Shown here in pieces: positions 21,060 through 30,931 of a stretch of DNA of 64,000 nt. The notes under the pieces are model-generated. The model saw only the letters and a list, made by a program, of their open reading frames with translations, searched no databases and was not told where the DNA came from. The stretch lies in assembly GCA_034401795.1 (NCBI GenBank), contig CM067366.1, forward strand, positions 80,361,647-80,425,646. Direction: 5' to 3'. This DNA is from Chaetoderma sp. LZ-2023a. Lineage: Eukaryota > Mollusca > Caudofoveata > Chaetodermatida > Chaetodermatidae. A program made the translations under genes and the position numbers. Numbering within the stretch: position 1 is the stretch's first letter; every line of letters begins with the position of its first letter.

Positions 21060-21445
21060 GTATGAGCCCATCATATGACGTCATAATCATCTAAGTGATG
21101 TGTAGAATGACATCATAATGGATGATGTCATGAATGATGTCGATAAGTACGTCACGAACGCATATTTGAAGACGGTCTATGCGTTGTTGTACAAATTGTT
21201 TGCTTTTACTATTTAATAAATATTCTGTTGAATATTTTGAAACTAATTTTACTGGGCGCTGTTGCTGCCATAGTCAGCAACAACACCCAGTCAAATTAGT
21301 TACAAAATATTCAACAGCGTCCCTGTATAATTTTCAGGAAATTGATAGCTAGGGCATTTGGGGATCGATCAATCCCAACATGGCGTGGTGTGGGTAGAGC
21401 TTAGCTAGTGATGGGCGGGGCATAGCTAAAAATGGAAAGGTCCAT
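21060..21445. repeat. dispersed repeat R1 with P1 core at 21235-21317
   Basis: Contains ATGACATCATAATGG, the P1 palindrome at 21235-21317, GGGGATCGATCAATCCCAAC, and a tail with GATGGGCGGGGCATAGCTA. Other copies lie near 150-520 (reversed), 38000-38395 and 42890-43275. The tail looks like the seed of the 21 bp minisatellite at 43255. Confidence 0.65.
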
Positions 21446-21876
21446 TGCTTATGCGGAAATTTCCGGCTTACAGGCCATGCTACTTTTCTACATGCTGCAG
21501 TCACACACATCATTTTCTGACTTATAATTCTCAATGTCATGTCCTAATGTCCTCTGGACAGGCATGGACTATTCTGACATGGAGAATTTTGAGAGGGAAA
21601 ACCTACCAGCCGAATTTGCTCCACATTTCCAAACATGTAAATATTATGTCATTTAGTAGTTTTCATTTGATATGTAAACAATTATATGTACAACCGTTTT
21701 TTGTTTGCCCAGTATAAATAACATTTCTCTATTCCAATGTCACCACCCAGTGTCATACTTTTAGGTGCAAAACAGACTAGACATCACTTCTCAACACATT
21801 ATAAAGCGTCTCAGTGTCAAATGGGTGAATTACATATGGTAAAATTATTAATAAATATGCATGTATTTGTACTTAC

Positions 21877-21972
21877 CCCAAGTTCTTGCTTTATAGCAGA
21901 AACCCGGTCCTTCCCAAGCTCCATCAATTTTGTCGGTGATGGGAACTGCATGAAATCTCGTACATTCACAAT
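21877..21972 (-). CDS. host gene 2, exon (unidentified protein)
   Basis: Minus-strand acceptor CTATTCCAG before 21972 and a strong donor GTAAGT after 21877. 96 bp, 32 codons in phase 0; the peptide contains NVRDFMQFPSPTKLMELGK. A second frame is also open here, but only this one joins in phase to both flanking exons. No known domain recognised. Confidence 0.7.
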
Positions 21973-22515
21973 CTGGAATAGAATCACAGTCAGTCAATCA
22001 ATCAATCAATCAATCAATCATATATTCAGTTTTACACATACTTTTGTCATGATTTCGCATATTAACTGATTCTATGCGGAGATAATTATGAAACCTGTTA
22101 ATGAATTTGTAAACAATATGACTGAAACCTGCTATTAACAACTTTTTAAGGAACATGGTTGCTCACCCACAGAGCATAGTGGCTACCAGTCTGTGTCTTT
22201 AATGTCTACAGGATCTATGGTATGTAGTTGCTGGATCCAGTAAGATTCGTGATCCTTGTGTGGAGCTGTTGCCCCTTTGCTGTCAGGATCGTGATGAAGG
22301 ATTTCTATGACCCTGTATTTGATCAAGTTTGTGTCATGTCCATGCAGGTTGAAATGTTGATGTATCTTTGTTTTTTACATCTCCAATGCCCAAATGGTTG
22401 GCAAACACCAAAATGCGGTAAATTGCGGCTATGGCGGGCAACACACCACCAGGCACCGCCACTGCGGCTACACAGGTGCGGCAAATGTGGTTAAATACAG
22501 GATAAGATAGTTTAC

Positions 22516-22550
22516 CGCATCCCAGATCTCAAGTAGTTCTGTTTCCCACA
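22516..22550 (-). CDS. host gene 2, short exon (unidentified protein)
   Basis: Minus-strand acceptor TATATGTTCCCAG before 22550 and donor GTAAAC after 22516. 35 bp: two bases plus 11 codons, WETELLEIWDA, ending in phase 0 to match 21877-21972. It is short, so the call depends on the splice sites and phase. Earlier exons were not found; element A starts 226 bp upstream. Confidence 0.5.
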
Positions 22551-22776
22551 CTGGGAACATATATAAACCGGCCAAAATGGACAATTGGCATCCACTCTTT
22601 CAAACGTCTAGAAAGCATCAAGCAAGACTGTTCCCGAGTTAAAGTTCAAATAATTCAACTTTTATACAAATGTTTTCAAAATACTAAATTAAATATATCT
22701 ACAATAGACAGGATAAAATCCATTTAATGGCTTTATGATACACAAGTCTTGAAAAAGATCAAATCAGCATGGAATC

Positions 22777-22985
22777 AAAAAAGCATCCGCTTTTGTTTCT
22801 ACGAGAATTCTTAATACTTACCAGATGTACTATTATGATAATGTCTATTATCTAGTCTAGCTCAAAATAAACAATTAAAACTCCGCACTCTCCTGGTCCT
22901 GCCCATACTGTGTCCGGGAATACCATAGCCGCAGGTACCGAGTCAATTCCCAATCACAGTCAGATTCGTCTTATATTTGCCTTGG
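22777..22985. repeat. element A inverted terminal repeat (3' side)
   Basis: Matches the reverse complement of 28980-29145, except for the outermost ~50 bp, which differ (AAGCATCCGCTTTTG here). Different outer tips are normal for DIRS terminal repeats. Confidence 0.85.
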
Positions 22986-23035
22986 CAAACTGCGAAAGCA
23001 GCTCAGCCTCACCTCAGCGGGGCGGCTGAGGCAGG

Positions 23036-23140
23036 GCCATAGTACATCCGGTAAGTATTAAGAATTCTCGTAGAAACAAAAGAGGATGCTTTTTTTATTC
23101 TACTTCGAATAATACTTACCAGATGTACTATTATGATAAA
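23036..23140. repeat. element A internal complementary region
   Basis: GGTAAGTATTAAGAATTCTC followed by TACTTCGAATAATACTTACC: the complement of one tip joined to the complement of the other. In the DIRS model this templates the circular intermediate. From here to 23748 is the 3' untranslated part, with a run of C near 23310. Confidence 0.85.
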
Positions 23141-23748
23141 CTCCGGATTTCGACAGCCAAGAAATACTGGTGGGAGGAGGTGAGGCTCGAACCAGCACTC
23201 ACCAACCATCCAACAGAGAAGGTTGTGAAGAGACTAAAACCCTGGCATACGCTTGGGTTCTGCTATCTGACTCATAGAGTGCTAAACTTCCATGGTCTAG
23301 ACCGCGCTCCCCCCCCCCCTCTTTTGTCCGCACAAAACCAGAGGGATGTCCATGGGGATGCAACACCCACCAGACCCGTGTCAGCCCCAAGTCTCAGCTA
23401 GGGCAGTCCGGTAGAGTGCAAAGAAGCTACTACAACTTCAATCTTTGAAAAACTATCAGTATATCGATTAGATTTTCAAATTGGAATGAGTCTCATGTCT
23501 GTATGAGAGGATAAATATACTCTTGTACCAGACTATTCACTTACTCAGTCTGGTATTTCGACTGGAAGTAAACATATTTATAGTCACTTAATTAATGTAA
23601 ACACTCACCATTTTTGAGTGGTTGATCTGTTCTTGATCATCACAGGAGCTAGGCCCAATTCACGGTCGTACTCAGTCATGTGCTTAGCGCTTGGTAAGTG
23701 TAGGCGGAAGACTTTTGTGATGTGTGCGAAGTAGTGGTCGGACGTGGC

Positions 23749-26688
23749 TTAGTTTAGGTTTGACAGATTGGCGACGGCTACTGGATTAAGTGTGCTGGAG
23801 ATGTCGCGAAGGTAGAAATCAGTGAATGACGACTCGGCATGCCATTGTGCTACAGACATCACCTGCTCTAATGAGACACCCATATAAAGGGCCGATGATG
23901 CTGCTAGTGCTCGGACCTCATGGGCATTCGCACGATCAATCTGCTTTCCTGTAGCGATCTTGTGCGACATCTGAATAGCGTCAACTATCCAACGAGAAAT
24001 AGTATCTTTCGAAGCACGTAAATGGGGAGCTTTGAGACATAACCACAGAGATTTTGGGTCGTCTCTCCACTCAGAAGTACGTTTCTTATACATCTTCAGA
24101 CATCTGACAGGACACCAAGCACAAGAATTTGGGTCATGTCTAGTTAAACTTGGCAAATTGATCGGCTGTCCTGGATATTTAAGTGACTGATTCTTTGCCA
24201 GGAAACAAAGACGTGGAAGTAATCTTAAACCTTCACCCGTGACGACAAAACGGTCTTGTTCGGCAGAAAGCGCATGAATCTCGCTTCTCCTTCTCGCCGA
24301 CGCTGCTGCAACCAAGAAAACTGATTTAATAGTTAACAGTTTAATGTCAATAGATCTAATCGGTTCAAAGGGAGCATGCCCTAAAACCTGTAGAACAAGA
24401 GATAGATTCCATGATGGGATAGGAATTGGCTGTCTGGGTCGCAGATTGCTCATTCCTTTGAGAACTTCATTCAAGGTGTCATTCTCCACTCCCTCAATGG
24501 TGAGACTAGGAATGACCGAAGCTAATGCAGACTTATATGCTGCTAGGGTAGAAGGTACAAGTTTGTCAACTTCGTATAAATGACAGATAAAATCTGCTAC
24601 GTGTTGAACAGATGCAGAAAAGGGATCAATATCTCTTCTCTCACACCACTGTGCAAATTTGTTGATTCTATAATTATATGTCTTTGTGGTTGAAACTCTT
24701 CTGGCTGAAGCAACAAACTTCGCTGCTTGCTCAGAAAAGCCATCCTCAATTGCACGCTGCTTGACAACATCCATGCAGTCAATTTGAACATTTCTGGTCT
24801 GTCGTGAAGGTACAGACCCTTGTTCTGAGAGATTACATCTCTTGTGTCTGGAAGAGGGACTGGACTGCAGACCAGAAGGTCCAGCAGATCCGTAAACCAT
24901 GATCGGCCTGGCCAATAAGGGGCGATCAGTAGTACTTGGCACATCCCCTCTCTTATCTTTGCCAGAACTTTCGGGATGAGAATTGTTGGAGGATACGCAT
25001 ACGCGTACATTCCCTTCCAACTTATCGCCAGTGCGTCTACTGCTAGAGCTAACGGGTCCGGGATCGGTGACACGTAAGTGACCATCTTTGCGTTTTGATT
25101 CATCGCAAATAGGTCGATATTTGGCTTGCCCCATTGTTTGAATAGAACCTCCGCTACCACTTGGTTGAGCTGCCATTCCGTCGGACGACAAACCGTCCTT
25201 CGATTGAGAGCATCCGCTAAGATGTTCAATCTTCCTGGAATGTGTGCTGCCCGAAGAATAATATTCCTCTCTTGGCACCACAGCAGAAGGTTCCAAACCA
25301 TCATACACAACTCTGGTGATCTCGTCCCGCCTTGGCGGTTCAAATAAGACACCACTGTTGAGTTGTCTGTCCTTACTAGGACAATCTTGTCTCGAATTAG
25401 ACTCTCGAACTTCTGCAGTGCAAATACCACCGCTAATAGCTCGAGCACATTGATATGTTTCTGCGCATTGGTCCGATCCCATTCCCCTGACACTGACTGA
25501 TTGTCCAATACCGCTCCCCAACCTGTCAATGATGCATCCGTGAATATGGACATCTGAGGTTGAGGAGGTTGTAGTGGAACACCTCGCAGGAGATTCTATT
25601 CCGATAACCACCACTGAAGATGGAATATCAATGGTTCTTTTACTGGTATTCTCAGAGATAACGGATCTGTTCTCTGTGACCAGAACGACATCAAATACAT
25701 CTGAATCGGCCTGCGCCTGAGTGCCGCATATGGCACCACCTTCTCCAGAGATACTAGCAAACCCAGTATTCTGAGAAATTGACGCGCCGTCAGATAGGCT
25801 CCTAGAGAAACCGACTCCAACACTGCAATCAGGCTTCTGACTCTGCTCTCCGCCGGAAAAGCTACGCTGTCCCTGAGATTGAAAAAGATTCCCAGATAAA
25901 CAAACTCCTGGGATGGAGTCAGTTCTGATTTCTCTAGATTCACAATCCATCCTAGCTTCTTTAACAAGTCTAGGACTACTATCAGATTGCTGCGCAGAGT
26001 GACTGGATTCCCCGCCTTTAGCAGCCAGTCGTCTATGTAAGTGTGAACAGCTATGTTTCTCCTGCGAAGTAAAGAAGTCATGGCGAGAACCACCTTGGTG
26101 AAGACCCTCGGAGCCGTGGTCAGGCCGAAGGGAAGAGCATTGAATTCCCAAACATTGTCTTGGAATGCAAATCGCAGGTACTTCTGAAAAGGAATTGACA
26201 TTGGAATATGAAAATAAGCATCCTTCAGATCTATCGATACGGCCCACATGCCTTTCCTCAGCCCTGTCATTACCGCTGCTACCGTCTCCATCTGAAATCT
26301 GGGAGAAAGAATAAATTTGTTCAACGGTTTGAGATTGAGAATTGGTCTCCACCCTCCGGTACGCTTCGGAACTAGGAACATGATCGAATAGAAGCCCAGC
26401 GATGACTGATCGGTGACTAGGTGAATCGCATTCTTCTGACGAAGCGATTCTATCTCTGACTGAATGGCGACTAGACGGTCTAATTCCCTTGGAATAGGAG
26501 TCCATATTGGAGTCGAGGTTAACGGAACTAACGATTGATGGATGAGCCAGTCCGGATCGTAGCCATTTCTTATCCACTGACAGACTAAACAGTCGCGCAC
26601 GACCTGTTCCCATTGGCTTAGGAATAGCCGAAGTCTGCCTCCGACGGAAGGAATCTGCACACAGTTGTCGGTCGAGATTAGCCGACAA
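23749..26688 (-). CDS. DIRS A ORF3: tyrosine recombinase, frame overlapping ORF2
   Basis: 979-codon frame with no internal stop; its first codon is TTG. Roughly the first 640 codons overlap ORF2 in another frame and are Ser-rich with no known fold. The last ~340 form a tyrosine recombinase: a SAM-like N-terminal region (FAQWCERRDIDPF), arginine box ASARRRSEIHAL, H-x-x-R in AHEVRAL, and catalytic tyrosine in FYLRD. The recombinase integrates the circular DNA. The real start is unknown; an internal ATG (in IMVYGSAGPSG) near the recombinase part is one candidate. The length is almost the same as in B (978). Confidence 0.88.
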   Translation of the reverse strand: MSANLDRQLCADSFRRRQTSAIPKPMGTGRARLFSLSVDKKWLRSGLAHPSIVSSVNLDSNMDSYSKGIRPSSRHSVRDRIASSEECDSPSHRSVIAGLLFDHVPSSEAYRRVETNSQSQTVEQIYSFSQISDGDGSSGNDRAEERHVGRIDRSEGCLFSYSNVNSFSEVPAICIPRQCLGIQCSSLRPDHGSEGLHQGGSRHDFFTSQEKHSCSHLHRRLAAKGGESSHSAQQSDSSPRLVKEARMDCESREIRTDSIPGVCLSGNLFQSQGQRSFSGGEQSQKPDCSVGVGFSRSLSDGASISQNTGFASISGEGGAICGTQAQADSDVFDVVLVTENRSVISENTSKRTIDIPSSVVVIGIESPARCSTTTSSTSDVHIHGCIIDRLGSGIGQSVSVRGMGSDQCAETYQCARAISGGICTAEVRESNSRQDCPSKDRQLNSGVLFEPPRRDEITRVVYDGLEPSAVVPREEYYSSGSTHSRKIEHLSGCSQSKDGLSSDGMAAQPSGSGGSIQTMGQAKYRPICDESKRKDGHLRVTDPGPVSSSSRRTGDKLEGNVRVCVSSNNSHPESSGKDKRGDVPSTTDRPLLARPIMVYGSAGPSGLQSSPSSRHKRCNLSEQGSVPSRQTRNVQIDCMDVVKQRAIEDGFSEQAAKFVASARRVSTTKTYNYRINKFAQWCERRDIDPFSASVQHVADFICHLYEVDKLVPSTLAAYKSALASVIPSLTIEGVENDTLNEVLKGMSNLRPRQPIPIPSWNLSLVLQVLGHAPFEPIRSIDIKLLTIKSVFLVAAASARRRSEIHALSAEQDRFVVTGEGLRLLPRLCFLAKNQSLKYPGQPINLPSLTRHDPNSCAWCPVRCLKMYKKRTSEWRDDPKSLWLCLKAPHLRASKDTISRWIVDAIQMSHKIATGKQIDRANAHEVRALAASSALYMGVSLEQVMSVAQWHAESSFTDFYLRDISSTLNPVAVANLSNLN

Positions 26689-26963
26689 GACGCTAAATCG
26701 TTTGGGTGAAGATTCTCGACTCCATTTGTTTCCAAAGCCGCCGGTATTGGTTCCGCCGGAAACCCGTCAGGAACGAGCCCCACGGCCGCCCCGCGGCTTC
26801 TTGTGGTATGACGGTCCGGAACCGCCGCCACGGCTATCCTTACAGTAGCCGCCTCGGCCCGAACCGCCACCCTTCCTGTCGTCCTCATACGGCCTCTTAC
26901 TAGAGGGCTTGTATGCGGACGAACGGCCAGGCCCTTGTGCTCCGGATGGCCTATGGGCATCAC
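24597..26963 (-). pseudogene. DIRS A ORF2: reverse transcriptase-RNase H, one in-frame stop
   Basis: RT in 25599-26963 (WRPILNLKPLNKF, SIDLKDAYFHIP, YIDDWLL), then TAG at 25596-25598, then RNase H from about 25553 (FTDASLTGWGAVL, LLAVVFAL, VRTDNST, IPGRLNILADALNR). The DIRS C-terminal domain follows (KPNIDLFAMNQNAKM, SWKGMYAYAYPPTILIPK). Both halves are in the same frame, so only this codon interrupts the gene. The B, C and D copies have a sense codon at this point. It is probably an inactivating mutation, though readthrough cannot be excluded. Confidence 0.88.
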
Positions 26964-28332
26964 GGGCAGAAGGACGGAAGGGCGATCTAGGACGCTGTCT
27001 CTGCTGCTCCTGCCTGTGCTGACGGTAGGACTGTTGAGGCTGAGTCCTCTTGGTCGACTTCCACTTCCCAGCCAACGGCCTATTCAGCGCCTCACGTTCC
27101 GGAACGGAAAGCCGCGGAACCCTGGCGTACTGATGATAAGCCTGCTCCGGAAACCGGACCCTACTCCTTATCCCCTTCGGGGCCTTGGGCAACGCATAGT
27201 CTGGCTGAACCAGACGGTATGCCGCAACTTCCAACATGTCAGAAGTTTGCGTGTCCAGCAGGAGTGTAGGCATGGCAGAAGAGCCACTGGACAGAGCGCT
27301 AGCCGCACGCTCTGACATCCATTCCATCGCCGGATCGCGCTGAGATCCTAGATCAGATGCCAACCCGAGACGATTGGTCATCCATCCAAGAACCTGCACC
27401 CATTCAGCTTCGGTGCAGAAAGCGGAATCGTCCATCAAAGAACTCCCGTTTTCATCCTCCCTCTCTCCCTTAGATGAGAGGGCCACCGACGATCCTTGCT
27501 GAACGCTACGATACACGTCTCTGCCAGGACAGAGCGCATCCATAGCGCGACTACCAGCGGCACCAGTATCCAACGAATCGCCAGATACGGATTCGCCGCA
27601 GTCCATCGGCTCCAACACGGGATCCGGGACTCCGACGGCCTCAATTACGGCTGGCACTGTCACTCCGATAGGAGCCGCACCTAACGCCGCCGGGATAGCC
27701 GCAGGAACCGCAAACCACGGCTCCGCCGGCATATCCGGTTGCACAAATCGCGGATGAAAAATACCCGACGGAACGTCGACATCACCATCCGCCTGGCAAA
27801 CCCGTACAAATCCCGAGGGCGACCCCTGGGACGTACTAGGCATCGCCGTCATTGAAAGATTCGGCATGCCGGAATCTTCCCTCAGCAGCAAATCTTCCTC
27901 CTCTATCGTCGGCTCTTGAGCCAAGGACAGAGAAGGGGCAGGTGCATGACCCTCAGCAGAACTAGCCGGACCACCTAATGGTTGTCCTGCACCAGCTTGC
28001 CTCACCGGGACCGTGGACTGCAACGAGTCAAACATAGCCTTGAACTGGGCCGCCCATACGCCCAGTGCTGAATCCATCCTCTCATTCAGCCGACCTTCCA
28101 GACCCAGCAACGAAACCTGCTGCAGCTTCACTGCCTTATCTTTCTCGATACGCTCCAGCCTCGCCCGTCGATCCTTGTCAAACTCCGCCACCAATTCCGA
28201 CGACCACTTGACGCACACATCACAAGGGCTCCCGACCTTACACTTAGCGCACGCCACACAGTGATGACCCAGGTACTTCCGTTTCATGAACCTGTTGCAC
28301 TTGCGGCACAACGAGTCCGAGTTCTTCGGTTT
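26767..28332 (-). CDS. DIRS A ORF1: gag-like, exon 2
   Basis: The frame is open to 28395, but a good acceptor (TTCTCTGTGTTCGCAG) ends at 28333, in the same phase and at the same place relative to the protein as in B, C and D, so I start here. The protein begins with seven cysteines spaced C-x2-C-x12-C-x2-C-x2-C-x5-C-x2-C, as in B, followed by a probable coiled coil. A Ser/Pro/acidic middle follows, and a Gly/Arg-rich tail (GGSGRGGY) that could bind RNA. Exon 1 was not located with certainty. Presumed to form the particle. Confidence 0.82.
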   Translation of the reverse strand, partial: KPKNSDSLCRKCNRFMKRKYLGHHCVACAKCKVGSPCDVCVKWSSELVAEFDKDRRARLERIEKDKAVKLQQVSLLGLEGRLNERMDSALGVWAAQFKAMFDSLQSTVPVRQAGAGQPLGGPASSAEGHAPAPSLSLAQEPTIEEEDLLLREDSGMPNLSMTAMPSTSQGSPSGFVRVCQADGDVDVPSGIFHPRFVQPDMPAEPWFAVPAAIPAALGAAPIGVTVPAVIEAVGVPDPVLEPMDCGESVSGDSLDTGAAGSRAMDALCPGRDVYRSVQQGSSVALSSKGEREDENGSSLMDDSAFCTEAEWVQVLGWMTNRLGLASDLGSQRDPAMEWMSERAASALSSGSSAMPTLLLDTQTSDMLEVAAYRLVQPDYALPKAPKGIRSRVRFPEQAYHQYARVPRLSVPEREALNRPLAGKWKSTKRTQPQQSYRQHRQEQQRQRPRSPFRPSARDAHRPSGAQGPGRSSAYKPSSKRPYEDDRKGGGSGRGGYCKDSRGGGSGPSYHKKPRGGRGARS

Positions 28333-28979
28333 CTGCGAACACAGAGAAGAATTAAAACGCTGCACATGACAACCAATGACGAGCAATACGCACAATAGAC
28401 TTGCTAGTTAAGATTTCTTAAACACATTAACTTTCTCTCAATTTAATGATAACAAGTCTTAGGCAGAAAATATTTGAAACTTTTTTGAGTGAAAATTTTT
28501 AAAAAAACACAACTCAGCCTTTAACTAACGTTAAATAACCAAGAATAAGTCGCCGATCACTACAAACACCCTCGACAACTAAGCGAGAGCTAAAATCGGC
28601 GACAACAGAGTGCCTGGATACACCAAGCCAAGAACGACATAATTCATGGGCGCCGCCATCTTGGCCAAGGACGCATCCATCTTAGAGGAACCGAGTCGCA
28701 AGAGAAAATTAACCGAGTACCCGAATTAAAACTAAAAGTTAACGGGTACAGAAGCGACTCCAACAATGGCTATCATTATAAAAAATGTGCCAATTTAAGG
28801 AAATTTCAAACAGTCATTATGGCACGAATGTATAAATTTTAGATTGATACAACCTGGCCCTGTGATGATTTCCCAAGTTCCTCCATGAAGCCAGCGATGG
28901 TTTATCGAAAAAACACGCTAAACTAGCTTAATTCCAATTAATATAGAGAGCACAAAACACGCGACTTTCAATAAGCGCA
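28333..28979 (-). other. element A leader region, probable ORF1 intron and exon 1
   Basis: Contains ATG codons near 28680 and 28648 (minus strand) opening a short frame, but I could not choose a donor with confidence. By analogy with B, C and D, exon 1 should lie here. Confidence 0.4.
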
Positions 28980-29156
28980 AAATAGACGAATCTGACTGTG
29001 ATTGGGAATTGACTCGGTACCTGCGGCTATGGTATTCCCGGACACAGTATGGGCAGAACCAGGAGAGTGCGGAGTTTTAATTGTTTATTTTGAGCTAGAC
29101 TAGATAATAGACATTATCATAATAGTACATCTGGTAAGTATTATTCGAAGTAGAAA
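28980..29156. repeat. element A inverted terminal repeat (5' side)
   Basis: Reverse complement of 22800-22980 apart from the outer ~25 bp. Carries GGTAAGTAT at about 29132-29141. Confidence 0.85.
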
Positions 29157-29810
29157 GGTGTTGCACCATAACACACTTTTACGCGATATTTGTAATGATT
29201 CCCCATGTACTGCCAGGCTATAATGTTTATCCAACATCCTAAATAACCAAACAATTATGCTAAGTGAATCCAGTACTAGCATTGAGACTGTCAAAACAGC
29301 AAAGTAAATCTTTGAACGACTGGGAAACATGACAATGATGCACTGTTGACAAATGGACATTTAATAAGCAAATAATTTAATTGATGGCCATTCCTCAAGA
29401 TCACTGCACAGGCCGATTTTGGTTGGCTTTAACATTAAATGGTTAAACACTTTCAGACAAAATGTGCACACAAGGTTTATCATTACAGATGAATTAGGCA
29501 CAAATGAAATTCACCCATATTCCATAGAATATCAACGGACACCTCAATGGTTCCAGGGGCTTGAGGTGGGTGTTAGCGATTATTCGCGATATTGCCCAAA
29601 GATAACATCACAATATACAGTCCATAAAAATCATGATAAATAGTATGTTCCAGTAACAGCAATGGAGGGATCCGATCTGTCACTCAAGTCACTGACCACA
29701 TAATCAATTACATCACTAGTTAGTTGATGCTGTACATTATAACTTGAAAATCACAAATTTGTGTACGAATTGTATGTCTTTGGTGAATTTACAATTTAAT
29801 AATCATTCTA

Positions 29811-29914
29811 CAGTTGAATATTTTTTAAATAATTTCACTGGGCACTGTTGTTGCCATAGCCAATAAGCAGCAAACAGCCAGTCAAATTAGGTTCAAAATA
29901 TGTGTATTCAACAG
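29811..29914. repeat. palindromic repeat, family P1
   Basis: CAGTTGAATATTTTTTAAAT on the left and CAAAATATGTGTATTCAACAG on the right, with GGGCACTGTTGTTGCC in the centre. Confidence 0.65.
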
Positions 29915-30107
29915 AGTATTTATTAAATTACAAGTGATTTTCCATATTTGGTCTATTGGATACAATGGATTAATAACGTAATAATGCGCCTCATAGAATC
30001 TACCACAGTTTGTGGATGGCATTAACTAAATAGTTATGAGTAGTTGAGTGGTAAATGTAACACATCACACAATGTAGCTCTTGATAAGAGTTTAACCATG
30101 TCCCGTT

Positions 30108-30335
30108 AACTGCCTGACTGATGAATTTTGGCAGACAACATATTCCAGGGCTTATATCACCGCACCTGCTAAATATTTTGAAAACAATTTGACTGAAAGT
30201 AGTTGGTGGCTTATCCAGAAACAACTTTCAGTCAAATTACTTTCAGTCAAATTGTTTTCAAATTATTCAGCAATCAAAATTTTTTGCTCATCAAAATTAT
30301 TGCCTGGAGGCTTGCAGCAGCGAAACAGTTAATGG
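30108..30335. repeat. palindromic repeat, family P3
   Basis: Outer arms GTTAACTGCCTGACTG and GCAGCAGCGAAACAGTTAA; inner arms AATATTTTGAAAACAATTTG and CAAATTGTTTTCAAATTATT. Related to 19950-20168. Confidence 0.6.
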
Positions 30336-30520
30336 TCAAGATGGTAAGAAAATTTTGCTTTGTGAATGGTCATTTAAAGGCCAAGAAGAATAAGTTAGAA
30401 AATTTTTCATTTGAATGACTGGCTCGGTTATCGAGCTAGTCATTTCAGTGGTACATTTTCAGACATGTGTTAAGGCTACTGTACAGGCCAGTCTAGGTCA
30501 GCTTGACCATTATAGGTTTA
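30326..30520. repeat. palindromic repeat, family P2
   Basis: Starts CAGTTAATGGTCAAGATGG and ends near CTTGACCATTATAGGTT, with the hairpin core GACTGGCTCGGTTATCGAG. Diverged copy. Confidence 0.6.
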
Positions 30521-30592
30521 AAAATAAACAAAACATGTGAAATCATTAAAAACATTTATTTCATGAGTATTAATTATATCAATCAGCAATTT

Positions 30593-30786
30593 ATTTCACT
30601 TCAAGAGTATACTTACCTCCCTAATACTTTTGATATTGCTAAATATTGGCTTTCACTCAATAAACACTCAGATTTAAAACAGTTAGGTGCCCCTACTGGG
30701 CAGGGAGTCAGAGCGTAGTCCGGCGGATGCCAGCCCCACCTCCGCGCATGCGCAGACTAGCACTTCCTCTTTGCTAGATTATTGGC
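30593..30786. repeat. element B left inverted terminal repeat
   Basis: Matches the reverse complement of 37429-37642 from ATACTTACCTCCCTAATAC onward; the outer tip (ATTTCACTTCAAGAGT) has no match there but is found in the internal complementary region. Contains ATACTTACCT, identical to the 5' end of U1 RNA, and CGCGCATGCGCA at 30743-30754, which fits the NRF-1 consensus. Confidence 0.9.
30743..30754. promoter_or_regulatory. NRF-1-like palindrome in the terminal repeat
   Basis: CGCGCATGCGCA fits YGCGCAYGCGCR, bound by NRF-1 in animals. It lies in the GC-rich part of the repeat and recurs in the repeats of B, C and D. Promoter role is inferred. Confidence 0.4.
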
Positions 30787-30880
30787 AAAGAGATCACACA
30801 TGTTTTTTTGTTCAATAGCTTTTTCGCTCTCTTAAACTGTATTAAGTGGTGTTTGTTTGGAGTGTTAGTCACTTTTTTGG

Positions 30881-30931
30881 ATGGCGGATAGGAATACGTC
30901 GCCACAGGAGGACGGAGGACCTTTAAATCAG
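30881..30931 (+). CDS. DIRS B ORF1, exon 1
   Basis: ATG followed by 17 codons (MADRNTSPQEDGGPLNQ), then a donor CAG|GTGACT at 30932. Its end in phase 0 matches the acceptor at 31693. In C (50734-50784) and D (60861-60911) the same exon has changed residues but the same length, ending in GPLNQ and the same donor, which supports it as real coding sequence. Without it ORF1 has no ATG ahead of the cysteine motif. Confidence 0.68.

Larger units (their letters stand above)
22777..29156 (-). mobile_element. DIRS retrotransposon A (tyrosine recombinase)
   Basis: About 6.4 kb. Terminal repeats of about 180 bp are inverted (22800-22980 and 28985-29145, e.g. TACTTACCAGATGTACTATT). An internal complementary region at 23036-23140 joins the complements of both tips. 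ORF1 to ORF3 run on the minus strand. It is clearly diverged from B, C and D but has the same plan. ORF2 carries one in-frame TAG. The exact ends are uncertain by a few bases because of A runs. Confidence 0.92.
29157..30589. other. spacer between elements A and B, repeats only
   Basis: AT-rich. It holds a P1 palindrome (29811-29914), a P3 copy (30108-30335) and a P2 copy (30326-30520). I see no splice-bounded exon. Confidence 0.55.
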
